A DNA stretch of 33,145 nucleotides, taken from positions 1 to 33,145 of the forward strand of contig CANRIL010000028.1 in the NCBI GenBank assembly GCA_947630625.1, written 5' to 3'. Below the pieces are notes generated by a model. It ran no database searches. It had not been told where the DNA came from and saw only the letters and a program-made list of their open reading frames with translations. A program made the translations under genes and the position numbers. Origin of the DNA: an uncultured Clostridia bacterium. Lineage in GTDB: Bacteria; Bacillota; Clostridia; Oscillospirales; CAG-272. Positions 15,511-24,594 of the stretch are shown piece by piece; position 1 is the first letter of the stretch; every line of letters starts with the position of its first letter.

Positions 15511-16626
15511 ATGAATAACAATATTTTTGAATATGCTACAAGCGAATTATCACAGGACGCATTTCTTTGTTGGTGTGCAAACTGGTTTAACGATCCTTCA
15601 AACCCTAAATTGCAAGAGATGTCAATCGAAATGCTCAAGCTCTTCGCAAATGTCGATGAAATCAAATCGGTGCGCGTTCACAGGCAGTTCTGCAAAAATG
15701 TTTACATAGAAGACAAAAAGGTTCCCGTGAAAATTGATGCACTGATTATTGTCAATGGAACTGTTGCGGTTATCATTGAGGATAAGACAGCAACGAGTGA
15801 ACACGACGATCAGATACAAAGATACCGGGATGGCCTGAAACAGATAATGAGCACTTCGACGATGGAAGAAAAACACCACAGCATCCAAAGCATAAGAAGT
15901 GTCTTTTTGAAAACAGGGTTTCTTTTTGATGACGATCGGTGCGTTAAGGCGGATCTGATTGTTACGGGCGATGAATTGTTGAAAATATTGAGCAAGTATT
16001 TGGGAAACAGTGAAATTTTGGATTCTTATGTGATGAAGCTTAAAAACGACTTGCAATTCAACGCGGAACTTGAACACTATGAAGGTTCTGATGAATCGTT
16101 TTGGAACTGGAAAGTTGCAAGGCATCATGTTTCTCAGTATCGACTCATGAGAGATATTTTCCCGGAGACTTTGTGGGTTGACCACGAAAGATGGATCTAT
16201 AGGATATATCACGGTACAAGTTATGGTAGGCCGTGGACACAAATGCAGATATTCGAGACAAAATATAAGAATTCTGAAGATGTCTTTTCTGTGTTTTGGA
16301 GAATAGATACCGATAAATACGGTCCGTATCTTTCGTTGCGTCTATATGAAAAAATGGACAAAAAAGACACAGCTCAAATGGATCGGCATCGCATGATATA
16401 TGATACCATGTCTGACGCAATGAGAAGTATTTTGGAAGAAAATAAATTCTGTGCATGGAGAGATGTTAAACCTGCCAAATATAAAGGAAATTGTAGAGAG
16501 TCAGAAATTATTCACATTCAATTGGTTGATAAACTGAACGAATGTGAAGATTCAAGACGAAATTGGATGGATGGCGTCCGCCAAATTTCAGACGAGTTTT
16601 TGGCGAAGATCAAAGAAATCGTTTAA
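15511..16626 (+). CDS. PD-(D/E)XK nuclease superfamily protein
   Basis: A 371-residue soluble protein with a nuclease core near the N-terminus: an early helix, KIDALII (Asp76), IIEDK (Glu90, Lys92) and DDQIQRYRDGL, the D...ExK arrangement of the PDDEXK_4-type group. The C-terminal 200 residues (SFWNWKVARHHVSQYRLM onward) have no family I recognise and may give target specificity. AGAGG lies just before ATG 15511. The gene is visibly richer in A+T than its neighbours, a sign of separate acquisition. It follows the WYL gene by 68 bases and ends at a strong terminator, so it may be co-transcribed with the regulator. Such stand-alone nucleases occur in defence islands; its target is unknown. Confidence 0.8.
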   Translation: MNNNIFEYATSELSQDAFLCWCANWFNDPSNPKLQEMSIEMLKLFANVDEIKSVRVHRQFCKNVYIEDKKVPVKIDALIIVNGTVAVIIEDKTATSEHDDQIQRYRDGLKQIMSTSTMEEKHHSIQSIRSVFLKTGFLFDDDRCVKADLIVTGDELLKILSKYLGNSEILDSYVMKLKNDLQFNAELEHYEGSDESFWNWKVARHHVSQYRLMRDIFPETLWVDHERWIYRIYHGTSYGRPWTQMQIFETKYKNSEDVFSVFWRIDTDKYGPYLSLRLYEKMDKKDTAQMDRHRMIYDTMSDAMRSILEENKFCAWRDVKPAKYKGNCRESEIIHIQLVDKLNECEDSRRNWMDGVRQISDEFLAKIKEIV

Positions 16627-16637
16627 CTACCGCACAA

Positions 16638-16675
16638 AACGGCTTCCGGGCAGCAAACCGGAAGCCGTTGTTTTT
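16638..16675 (+). terminator. Terminator of the nuclease gene
   Basis: A perfect 12-bp stem, AACGGCTTCCGG with CCGGAAGCCGTT, has an 8-base loop and is followed by GTTTTTG. It begins 12 bases after the stop codon. Confidence 0.92.
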
Positions 16676-16679
16676 GTAA

Positions 16680-16710
16680 AATAACCCCGGAGTTCAAAGC
16701 AAACTCCGGG
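16680..16710 (-). terminator. Terminator of the interrupted minus-strand gene
   Basis: Stem CCCGGAGTT/AACTCCGGG (16686-16694 and 16702-16710) with a 7-base loop is followed on the minus strand by GTTATTTT. It lies just after the stop at 16719 and converges with the nuclease terminator. Confidence 0.75.
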
Positions 16711-16718
16711 ATATTTTG

Positions 16719-17486
16719 TTATGGTTCTATATTTAATGTCTCTTTGGCAAGCATCCATGACATTTCTTCAATGGAAGCGTCGTAAAGTCCTTTTATGTAC
16801 CTTAGTGCCTCCGCTTCGTCTCCTTCTTTTTCGCTTAATGCGTATACGGCGACCCGCCACTGCTTTTTATATCCGTTCGGCAATGTGAAGTCATACTTCA
16901 GCATTTTCCTCAAAGGAATCGCTGCCAAAGGCGCACAGGCAAATTTTCCGACTATCCCTTTGTGCGGCAAATAGATGATCTCGCCTTGTTCGGGAGAATT
17001 TTTTTCATATAAAACGGTGTCGTCATTATATATACAGTCCTTTATATTCGTGCAGCTGTTGCAGGAATTACACAATTTACTTGCTATGGCAGCCTGCGTC
17101 ATAAATTCGCCGTTTACAAGAGCGTTTTTGATCAGGAACTACAAGTAATAATCTTTGCTGTCTGTAAGACAAATATCGATCCCGTCTCCTTTAGGACGAT
17201 GTATATATAGTTTATGTAGATTGTTTCTTTGCCTAAGGTGCGCCTGCTCCGCGATCACGCCCCGCTTTTTTGCCGCATGAACAGCAATATCACGAAATTT
17301 CTCTTCATGATAATAGTACGCCTCCAGGAGCAAAGGCTCGATCGTTAAAGAGCCGACTTTGATCACGCATTCATTCAGCAGTCGCGCCGCGAGCTTCTGC
17401 AAAAGAACTATTCGCTCCTTCGTATCAGCATCTCCCTCAAGCTTCTTCACTTCTTCGAATTTTTCCTCGATCGGTTCACCCGGCAT
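16719..17486 (-). pseudogene. Conserved hypothetical gene interrupted by one in-frame amber codon
   Basis: Two frames are really one. The first (17486 to 17139, 115 codons) ends IDICLTDSKDYYL then TAG; reading straight on in the same frame gives FLIKNALVNGEF and then the second frame (17102 to 16719), ending KETLNIEP. Without the TAG (17139-17141) the product would be 255 residues, with no shift and no other stop. A promoter, an AAGGA ribosome site and a terminator are all still present. The protein has EAYYYHEEKFRDIAVHA, then LYIHRPKGDGIDICL, and a Cys-rich patch LCNSCNSCTNIKDC that may bind metal. It recalls uncharacterised, distantly glycosylase-like bacterial proteins, but I cannot name the family. 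The break may be a recent nonsense mutation, a sequencing error, or recoding. Confidence 0.7.
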
Positions 17487-17515
17487 ATTTTTGTTCCTTT
17501 CAAATTGTTTTTATT

Positions 17516-17524
17516 ATTATATCA
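17516..17524 (-). promoter_or_regulatory. Extended -10 promoter of the interrupted gene
   Basis: On the minus strand TGATATAAT (17516-17524) is an extended -10 element about 30 bases before the ATG at 17486. The -35 region (TAGATA) is poor, as is usual with extended -10 promoters. Confidence 0.6.
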
Positions 17525-17841
17525 TAAAATCTTAGCTATATCTACATAATCTTTCGACCAATGCTCAAAAGCACCGATGTCCGATAGCTCCTGATGGCTT
17601 TTCGCTCATAGCAGACGATCGTTTTCACCGGTCAGAGAACAGCTCAAAAAAAATGAATCGCAGCGGACAACGTTTCCTTCACATAACATTTTTCCGGTTT
17701 TTAAGAAATACGTAAGCTCAAATCCCGCCTTCTGCTCCCCTGCCCTTTTGGGACGTTTTTTCGAGCATACGCTTCAATTTCGCTTTTTTCACCATATCCA
17801 GTTTAAATCAAGCGATGTACCGTTTTTGGTGCACTTCCAGT

Positions 17842-17847
17842 TGTATA
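17842..17847 (+). promoter_or_regulatory. Possible promoter of the helicase operon
   Basis: A -10-like TATACT directly preceded by TTG lies about 30 bases before the helicase ATG. No convincing -35 is visible at the right distance, so activation by a regulator is possible. A start point here would rule out the upstream ATG at 17815. Confidence 0.35.
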
Positions 17848-17877
17848 CTGAACATAGAGCAATGGAGGGTTTGCGCT

Positions 17878-20800
17878 ATGAAAAAACATCCCGTGAGTGA
17901 AGAAAAATTTGAGCAGCCGCCGCTTTCTTCGACGATAGAAAAGCTGTACGGCAGAAAGCTGAATTCCGACGATCTCGCCGATATCATAAATCAACTATAT
18001 GAGGTCAAGCGAGAGCAGGATCAGATCGAGGCGGAACAGAAGCGTAAAGCCGATGAAGCCGAACAAAAGCGCAAAGCACAGGAAGAAGCGGAACGCCGGG
18101 AGGCTCACATTCGTGACGTTACCTCTATGGATCTGCCGCTCGACTGGGAAAACGTCTTTAATTCCGACGCGCGTACCAGCGGCGTACATGCGGAAAGCGC
18201 CGCCGATGCGCTTGTGATGAGTCTGGCAGCGCTCGGCAAGGTGGATATCGAATACATGGCATCTGTTACCGGGCTTTCATACAAAGAAGTGATCGGCGCG
18301 CTGCGCGGGTCGATCTATCAAAATCCGGAAACTTGGGATGAATGCTTCTATAAGGGGTGGGAGAGCTCGGATGAATACCTTTCCGGCAATCTTATGCGCA
18401 AATGGCGTGCGGCAAACGAAGCCAACGAGAAGTATAACGGGTATTTTGCCGATAACCTGAAAGCGATCGAAGCTGTGCTGCCTCCGGCAGTGGCGACGGG
18501 GGATATTTATGTGACGCTCGGCTCGCCGTGGGTGCCGACAGACATTATCGACGATTTCATCGTGCATCTCTTCAAAAAGAAACACGAATATCGGCGTGAC
18601 GGCCACGATCTTTTTGCGGTAACACACGATGCCATCACCGGTACATGGGAAATTCCGAATAAAACGCGCTACGGCGGCAATCCGACGGATGCCTATATCT
18701 ACGGGACCGGCCGGATCGGGGCGCTCTATATCCTTGAACGGACGCTGAATATGAAAAGCATCACCGTGACGGACGAGGTGCAGTGCACGACAAACGCCTC
18801 CGGCAAAAAGCGCGTGATCAATAAAGATGAGACTATCCTTGCCATAGAGAGGCAGCAGAAGATGATCGCCGAATTTCAAAGATGGGTGTGGAAAGACAAG
18901 CAGCGCAAGGAGCGGCTGGAAACGATCTTTGAAAACAACTTCGGCTGTGTGCGCCGCCGCATTTTTGACGGCTCGTTTCTGAACTTCCCTACGATGTCGC
19001 CGGATGTGCAGCTTTATCCCTATCAGAAGAACGCGGTGGCGCGGATCCTTTTCACGCCGAACACGCTTTTGGCGCACGACGTTGGCAGCGGCAAAACCTA
19101 CATTATGGCTGCCGCCGGCATGGAACTGCGGCGCATGGGACTGTCAAAGAAAAATCTTTACGTTGTGCCAAATAACATCGTGGGACAGTGGCGGGATATT
19201 TTTCTTTATATGTACCCCGCCGCAAAATTGCTTATTGTAGAACCGAGAACCTTTACGCCGTCCAAACGGGAGTGGGTGCTTGAAACCATTCGCGACGAGG
19301 ACTTTGACGGGATCATCATGGCGTACAGCTGCTTTGAGCAGATCCCGCTTTCGCAGAAATTTTATGTAAAGCAGCTGAAATCTGCGCAGACGCAAATCAA
19401 AGAAACGGCGAAGGACATCAGGAAAAGAACAGGCAATCTGAAAAAGCAGGAAGAAAAAATCAAAAAACAGCTGGAGGAGCTGACCGTTACCCTGAAAGAC
19501 CTATCTGGCGTCTGCTTTGACGAACTTGGCATTACCCGACTTTTCGTTGACGAAGCGCACAACTACAAAAACTTACCCGTCGAGACAAAAACGGATCGTG
19601 TTTTGGGTGTGAAAAGCGGCGGCTCCAAAAAATGCGCGGATATGCTGCATAAGGTTCGCACGGTGCAGCAAAGCGGCGGCGGAGTCGTTATGGCGACCGG
19701 CACTCCGATCACAAATTCCATCACAGACGCCTTTATTATTCAAAAATATTTGCAGAACGGAGAGCTTGCGCTGCTTGACCTCCAAAATTTCGACAGCTGG
19801 ATCGGCATGTTTGCCGAACGTGTGACCGAATTCGAAATCGACGTGGATACTCAGGGTTACCGGCTTGCGACACGCTTTTCTAAATTTCACAACCTGCCGG
19901 AGCTGACCTCTCTCTTTTCCCAAATTGCGGATTTTCACCGACTTGATGAACAGAACGACATTCCCGAATTTGACGGCTGCACAGATTCTCTTGTCGCAAA
20001 AACACCGGAGTTTGCGGATTATCTCCGCGATATTTCAAGCCGCGCAGACGCGGTAAGGCACGGCCTCGTACAGCGAACGATGGACAATATGCTTAAAATC
20101 ACGACGGACGGACGCAAAGCGGCGCTTGATCTGCGCCTTGTCTTGCCGATGTCCGGATTCACATATCAGTCAAAGGTTGCCCGCTGCGCAGAGAATGTCG
20201 TGCGGATCTATCGCAGCACCGCCGGGACGCAGCTGATATTCTGTGACACCTCGACTCCGAAGGCGGGCTTCAACATCTATGATGAGATGAAGCGACTGCT
20301 CACCGGCATGGGAATTCCTTGTAACGAGATCGCTTACGTTCATGACGCGGAAACCGAAGCGAGCAGGCAAAAACTTTTTGACATGATGCGAAAAGGAGAG
20401 ATTCGCGTGCTGATCGGCTCCACCTTCAAGCTTGGTCTCGGCGTCAACGTGCAGGACAAGCTATTCGCCGTTCATCACCTTGATGTGCCGTGGCGTCCGG
20501 CGGATATGACCCAGCGCGAAGGGCGGATACTGCGCCAGGGCAATGAAAATCCGAAGGTGGAGATTTACCGCTATATCACCGAAGGCAGCTTTGACGCATA
20601 CTCATGGCAGCTCCTCGAAACAAAGCAGCGCTTTATTACAGAACTTCTTTCCGGCTCATATACGGAACGCGACGGCACGGATATTGACGACACGGTGCTG
20701 AACTACGCGGAGGTAAAGGCGCTTGCCGTGGGAGACCCACTTATAAAGAAACGGGTGGAGACGGCGAACGAGCTTTCCCGATTCCTCACTCTGCAGCGCA

Positions 20801-21366
20801 AGCTGGTCGAATCTCGTCTCCGCATGGAAACGGAACTGCGGGAGCTGCCGGCACAGATCGCACATCAGGAGGACCTGATCGAAAAAGCCCGTAAGGATAA
20901 AGAGTTTTATGAGCAGTATATAAATTCTTTGCAGGTCCACGTCACGACCGCCGAAAAAAACGCCGAAGCGGCGGCTCGGGGCAGCATACGTAAAACGATA
21001 TTTAAGGCGATAAAAGAGAATGAACTGAAAAGCGCTGAAAGCAGGCTCATGGAATATCGGGGATTCTGGATCGTTCTGCCGGCAAATATGAAGCGGGAAA
21101 AACCCTTCGTTTGGCTGCAAAGAGCCGGTCGATATTATGTGGAACTGGGAGACACGGAAGTCGGCGGACTGATCCGTATAGATAATTTCCTCGAAAGCTT
21201 TGACGCGCATATCGACAAACTCTGCAAAAAGCTTTCCGATCTGTCCGACAAAAAAGCGCACATACAGGAAGAACTGCAAAGCAAGGAAAGCTATGCTGAA
21301 AAAATTGAAGAACTAAAAGGTCAGATCGATGCGATAGATAAAAAGTTAGGGGTGGACAAAAAGTGA
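17878..21366 (+). CDS. SNF2/DEAD-like helicase, first gene of a three-gene operon
   Basis: A 1162-residue superfamily 2 ATPase. Residues 40-80 are a charged coiled coil rich in EQKRKA repeats. Residues 90-370 resemble the N-terminal domain of large polyvalent helicase/methylase-helicase proteins of phages and integrative elements (YVTLGSPWVPTDIIDDFI). Walker A is HDVGSGKTY (400-408, Lys406), the DEAH-type box is VDEAH (557-561), motif III-like ATGTPITNS follows, and motif VI is QREGRILRQGN (about 880). A second coiled coil fills 960-1162. A coiled-coil insertion (500-540) splits the first RecA domain. No methyltransferase or nuclease domain was found. GGAGGG lies before ATG 17878. The stop overlaps the next gene's GTG, so the operon is translationally coupled. 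Likely role: ATP-driven translocation or remodelling on DNA. Confidence 0.88.
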   Translation: MKKHPVSEEKFEQPPLSSTIEKLYGRKLNSDDLADIINQLYEVKREQDQIEAEQKRKADEAEQKRKAQEEAERREAHIRDVTSMDLPLDWENVFNSDARTSGVHAESAADALVMSLAALGKVDIEYMASVTGLSYKEVIGALRGSIYQNPETWDECFYKGWESSDEYLSGNLMRKWRAANEANEKYNGYFADNLKAIEAVLPPAVATGDIYVTLGSPWVPTDIIDDFIVHLFKKKHEYRRDGHDLFAVTHDAITGTWEIPNKTRYGGNPTDAYIYGTGRIGALYILERTLNMKSITVTDEVQCTTNASGKKRVINKDETILAIERQQKMIAEFQRWVWKDKQRKERLETIFENNFGCVRRRIFDGSFLNFPTMSPDVQLYPYQKNAVARILFTPNTLLAHDVGSGKTYIMAAAGMELRRMGLSKKNLYVVPNNIVGQWRDIFLYMYPAAKLLIVEPRTFTPSKREWVLETIRDEDFDGIIMAYSCFEQIPLSQKFYVKQLKSAQTQIKETAKDIRKRTGNLKKQEEKIKKQLEELTVTLKDLSGVCFDELGITRLFVDEAHNYKNLPVETKTDRVLGVKSGGSKKCADMLHKVRTVQQSGGGVVMATGTPITNSITDAFIIQKYLQNGELALLDLQNFDSWIGMFAERVTEFEIDVDTQGYRLATRFSKFHNLPELTSLFSQIADFHRLDEQNDIPEFDGCTDSLVAKTPEFADYLRDISSRADAVRHGLVQRTMDNMLKITTDGRKAALDLRLVLPMSGFTYQSKVARCAENVVRIYRSTAGTQLIFCDTSTPKAGFNIYDEMKRLLTGMGIPCNEIAYVHDAETEASRQKLFDMMRKGEIRVLIGSTFKLGLGVNVQDKLFAVHHLDVPWRPADMTQREGRILRQGNENPKVEIYRYITEGSFDAYSWQLLETKQRFITELLSGSYTERDGTDIDDTVLNYAEVKALAVGDPLIKKRVETANELSRFLTLQRKLVESRLRMETELRELPAQIAHQEDLIEKARKDKEFYEQYINSLQVHVTTAEKNAEAAARGSIRKTIFKAIKENELKSAESRLMEYRGFWIVLPANMKREKPFVWLQRAGRYYVELGDTEVGGLIRIDNFLESFDAHIDKLCKKLSDLSDKKAHIQEELQSKESYAEKIEELKGQIDAIDKKLGVDKK

Positions 21367-22487
21367 GCGACGCAAAAGAAATAAGAAACTCGAATATCCC
21401 GCAGATGAACGTAAAGCGTCTGGTCGGCGAGCTGGCGCCCGCCTACTCTGCCATTATAAACGCGGGCTTACCGGTTAAAACATTCCCGTCCGTCATGCTT
21501 TGGGGGCCGCCCGGCGTCGGCAAATCACAGGCGGTACGTCAAATTGCCGCAGAGATCGGGGAGCGAACCGGAAAGCGCGTAAACGTCACCGATGTGCGGC
21601 TGCTGCTCTTTAATCCCATCGATCTGCGCGGAATTCCGACCGCCAATGCGGACAAGACGCTTGCGGTCTGGCTCAAGCCGCAGATTTTTCAAATGGACGA
21701 GAGCGAAGAGGTCGTCAACATCCTGTTTCTTGACGAGATCTCCGCCGCGCCGCAGTCTGTACAGGCGGCGGCATATCAGATCACGCTCGACCGCGTGGTC
21801 GGCGAGCATAGGCTGCCGGAAAACTGCATCGTCATTGCCGCCGGCAACCGCGTGACCGATCGGTCGGTGACGTTCAAAATGCCGAAGGCGCTTGCAAACC
21901 GCCTTATGCACATCGAGGTGGAATGCAGCTTCAATTCGTGGAAGGAATGGGCGATCCGCTCCGGCGTGAACGATAAGGTGGTGGGCTTTTTGTCCTTCCG
22001 CCGACAGCACCTTATGAATTTTGAGGCCGCAAGCGACGACCTCGCCTTTGCCACACCCCGCTCGTGGGAAATGGTCAGCAATATCCTCAATTTCGTCGAT
22101 CCCGACGTGGATAAGATGTATCACCTTATTGCGGGCATCGTCGGTACGGGACCTGCCGTAGAGTTTCGCACCTGGGCAAAGGTCTATAGCGACCTGCCGA
22201 GTGTTGAGGATATTTTCGACGGAAAACAGCCGAAAATGCCCGCCGGGACAGATGCGATGTATGCCCTTTGCTCCGCCATGACCGCATATGCGAGAGATCA
22301 CCGCGACGATCTGCGCCGTATCGCCAACTCCGTGCGGTACGCCGACCGGATGCCGCCGGATTTTTCTACGGTGCTCTTAAAGGATTATATGGCGATCGAA
22401 CCCGATTATCGTGCAAAGCTGCTGCGCATACCGGAATTTACCGAATGGCTGCAAACAAAAGGAAGGCTCTTGAATGGCTCTGTCTGA
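21363..22487 (+). CDS. MoxR-type AAA+ ATPase
   Basis: A 374-residue AAA+ protein with Walker A GPPGVGKSQ (48-56), Walker B ILFLDEIS (about 119-126), a sensor-like VIAAGNR and an arginine-bearing MPKALANRLMHIEV segment. MoxR ATPases act as hexameric chaperones and are typically paired with VWA-domain proteins, as here. The GTG start at 21363 overlaps the helicase stop by 4 bases, with AGGGGTGG just upstream, and the end overlaps the VWA gene by 14 bases. This tight coupling argues that all three act together in one complex or pathway. The target to be remodelled is unknown. Confidence 0.9.
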   Translation: MSDAKEIRNSNIPQMNVKRLVGELAPAYSAIINAGLPVKTFPSVMLWGPPGVGKSQAVRQIAAEIGERTGKRVNVTDVRLLLFNPIDLRGIPTANADKTLAVWLKPQIFQMDESEEVVNILFLDEISAAPQSVQAAAYQITLDRVVGEHRLPENCIVIAAGNRVTDRSVTFKMPKALANRLMHIEVECSFNSWKEWAIRSGVNDKVVGFLSFRRQHLMNFEAASDDLAFATPRSWEMVSNILNFVDPDVDKMYHLIAGIVGTGPAVEFRTWAKVYSDLPSVEDIFDGKQPKMPAGTDAMYALCSAMTAYARDHRDDLRRIANSVRYADRMPPDFSTVLLKDYMAIEPDYRAKLLRIPEFTEWLQTKGRLLNGSV

Positions 22488-23748
22488 GAGAAAGATACGG
22501 GAATATCAAAAGCGGCTGCTGCTGTCGAGGATGCGGGTCATCTGCCGCCACGGTTTTTACGGGCTTCTTTTGATGCACATGCGCTTTGCCATTGACGATG
22601 GCGCCCCTACCGCCTATACAGACGGCGAGCGCATCGCGTTCAGCCCGACGTTTCTTGAAGAACTTTCGGACAGCGAACTTGACTTTATAATGATGCACGA
22701 GCTTTTGCACGTAGTCTTACAGCATTGCTTCCGCGCCCCGGCGTCGGAACCGGGCCGGTACAACATTGCGGCGGATATCGTGATCAACTCCATCATTATG
22801 CTGGAAAACGGCGGCGATCCCGACAGTATAACATTGTCCAAATACGGCGAGAGCATGCACATCGCTCCCGACGGCAAGGAGGGGCACTTATACACCGCCG
22901 AGGAGGTATATGAGATGCTGCCGCCGACTCCGCCGAGAAAAAACGGCGGTTCCGGAAGCAATAGTTCCGTTTGGGGAAAAGGCCGCGCCAAAAAGGAACA
23001 GGCAAACCCGCAAAACGGAAGCCCGACGACGGGAAGCTGGGACGACCACAGCTTTTGGGGCACCTTAGAGGAAGACGACACCCTGCGCGACGTTTGGGTC
23101 AAGCGTTTCGAGGACGCCTGCGAGGCGATCGAGAACCGCGAAGCGGCTGCCGGCCGCGGCCTGCTCCCGATGTTTGCAAAGCGGCTCTTAAAGGAACTGC
23201 ATAAGTCACAGACAGACTGGCGGTTAATTCTCCATGACTTTGTTCAGGAGGAGATCACGGACTATTCCTTTTCGCCGCCCGACCGCCGCTTCGGCGACAG
23301 TCCGTTTTTCCTGCCGGACTTCGGCGAGAAGGACGATCTGCTCAAAGACATCCTCTTTATGATCGACACCTCCGGCTCCATATCGGACAATATGGTAACC
23401 GCGTCGTATTCCGAGGTCAAGGGCGTCATCGACCAGTTTGACGGCAAGCTCAAAGGCTGGCTCGGCTTTTTCGACGCGGCGATCATCGAGCCTGAACCGT
23501 TTGAAAGCTTCGACGACCTGAAAAAAATCAAGCCCGCCGGAGGCGGCGGAACTGATTTTCAAATCATTTTCGAGTATGTTTGGCGGCATATGACCGACCG
23601 ACCGCCGGCGTGCATTATCATTTTGACTGACGGGATGGCGCCGTTTCCGCAGGAACACATGGCAGGCGGCATTCCGGTTTTGTGGCTGATCAATAACGAA
23701 GATATTACGCCTCCATGGGGAAAAATCGCAAGGATCTCCGTGTCGTGA
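22474..23748 (+). CDS. HExxH metallopeptidase-like and VWA-like protein (DUF2201 type)
   Basis: A 424-residue protein of two parts. Residues 1-140 carry a zinc-peptidase-like motif MHELLHVVLQH (HELLH, 75-79) and ADIVINSIIM, the putative metallopeptidase region of the DUF2201 group. A Gly/Ser/Asn/Lys-rich linker spans about 150-190. The C-terminal half is VWA-like: FMIDTSGSIS (about 294-303, a MIDAS-type DxSxS), GGGGTDFQIIF and IIILTDGMAPFP. ATG 22474 lies inside the end of the AAA gene, with GGAAGG upstream. Known MoxR-VWA pairs use the VWA protein as adaptor between ATPase and client; here the same polypeptide may also cleave. It is the last gene of the operon; no obvious terminator follows before the AT-rich spacer. 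Confidence 0.87.
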   Translation: MALSERKIREYQKRLLLSRMRVICRHGFYGLLLMHMRFAIDDGAPTAYTDGERIAFSPTFLEELSDSELDFIMMHELLHVVLQHCFRAPASEPGRYNIAADIVINSIIMLENGGDPDSITLSKYGESMHIAPDGKEGHLYTAEEVYEMLPPTPPRKNGGSGSNSSVWGKGRAKKEQANPQNGSPTTGSWDDHSFWGTLEEDDTLRDVWVKRFEDACEAIENREAAAGRGLLPMFAKRLLKELHKSQTDWRLILHDFVQEEITDYSFSPPDRRFGDSPFFLPDFGEKDDLLKDILFMIDTSGSISDNMVTASYSEVKGVIDQFDGKLKGWLGFFDAAIIEPEPFESFDDLKKIKPAGGGGTDFQIIFEYVWRHMTDRPPACIIILTDGMAPFPQEHMAGGIPVLWLINNEDITPPWGKIARISVS

Positions 23749-23845
23749 ACATCTTTTTTTGCCTCGATTTTTTATAAACAGGCAGATCAAATGATCATAT
23801 GTTTTTTTATGTTATAAAATCCTATGCTAAAAACCGCATTTAATA

Positions 23846-23854
23846 TGGTATAAT
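23846..23854 (+). promoter_or_regulatory. Extended -10 promoter of the phosphatase gene
   Basis: TGGTATAAT, an extended -10 element, lies 57 bases before the ATG at 23911 in AT-rich DNA. The -35 (GCTAAA) is weak. Confidence 0.6.
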
Positions 23855-23910
23855 TATAACTGACATAAAAACTCGCGCTCATATATCTGCTTGCAGAAAG
23901 GAATCTTTAA

Positions 23911-24594
23911 ATGATCTATGCCGTATCTGACCTGCACGGATGCAGCGAAAAATACAAACGGCTGATGGAAGCTATACGCTTTTGCGATTCGGACACGCTT
24001 TATATCCTCGGCGATGTCGTTGACCGCGGCGACGGGGGCATCGGCATACTGCTCGACATGATGGCTCGCCCGAACGTGATCCCGATCATCGGAAATCACG
24101 AGTCCCTGGCGCTTGGGGTGATGAAAAAGATCGCCGCCGTCCCCGCCGTTTCAAAGTCCTTGGAAAATACGACCTCATACACGCTCTGGATGCTCTCCGG
24201 CGGAGATGTGACGGCAGAGGCTTTCTGCGCTCTCGACAGAAAAACGCAGAAAAAGATCATTGAATATATCGAATCTTTTATGATATACGATGAAATTTCC
24301 GTAAACGGACGCAAGTTTCACCTCTCTCACACATTGCCCGACTACGACCCCGATAAGCAGATACACGACGTATCTTATCTTGAATTCATCTACGGCGAGC
24401 CGGACTACGCTGTTCCCTACGGCAGCGACACATATTTTGTGACAGGTCACACGATGACGATGCTTATCGACCGCGAGTTTGCCGGGCGGATATATCGAAA
24501 AAACAACCACATCGCGATCGACTGCGGCACGTCATTCGGCTATCCGCTCGGATGTATCTGCCTTGATACGCTTGAGGAGATATACGTAGAATGA
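23911..24594 (+). CDS. Metallophosphatase, PPP-type serine/threonine phosphatase
   Basis: The 227-residue cytoplasmic protein has the full calcineurin-like metal site: DLHG (Asp7, His9), GDVVDRG (34-40), GNHE (61-64), a later FHLSHT and TGHT near residue 190. The compact size and GDVVDRG spacing match bacterial PPP phosphatases such as PrpA/PrpB and related diadenosine-tetraphosphatase-like enzymes. It would remove phosphate from phosphoproteins or nucleotides; the substrate is unknown. AAAGGAATC precedes ATG 23911, and the gene has its own extended -10 promoter, so it need not belong to the island to its left. It converges with the subtilase gene. Confidence 0.88.
   Translation: MIYAVSDLHGCSEKYKRLMEAIRFCDSDTLYILGDVVDRGDGGIGILLDMMARPNVIPIIGNHESLALGVMKKIAAVPAVSKSLENTTSYTLWMLSGGDVTAEAFCALDRKTQKKIIEYIESFMIYDEISVNGRKFHLSHTLPDYDPDKQIHDVSYLEFIYGEPDYAVPYGSDTYFVTGHTMTMLIDREFAGRIYRKNNHIAIDCGTSFGYPLGCICLDTLEEIYVE

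Larger units (their letters stand above)
17487..17877. other. Divergent intergenic region, possible gene debris
   Basis: Besides promoters for the two flanking genes, the middle (about 17606-17800) has minus-strand stretches that read like protein: MVKKAKLKRMLEKTSQK in one frame and GFELTYFLKTGKMLCEGNVV in the next. Neither has a ribosome site, and a frame change would be needed to join them. They may be debris of a small gene. I see no RNA gene here. Confidence 0.35.

Noticed and set aside
21525-22301. Minus-strand frame of 258 codons opposite the MoxR gene
   Set aside because: His/Arg-rich shadow of the AAA ATPase gene, without start signals.
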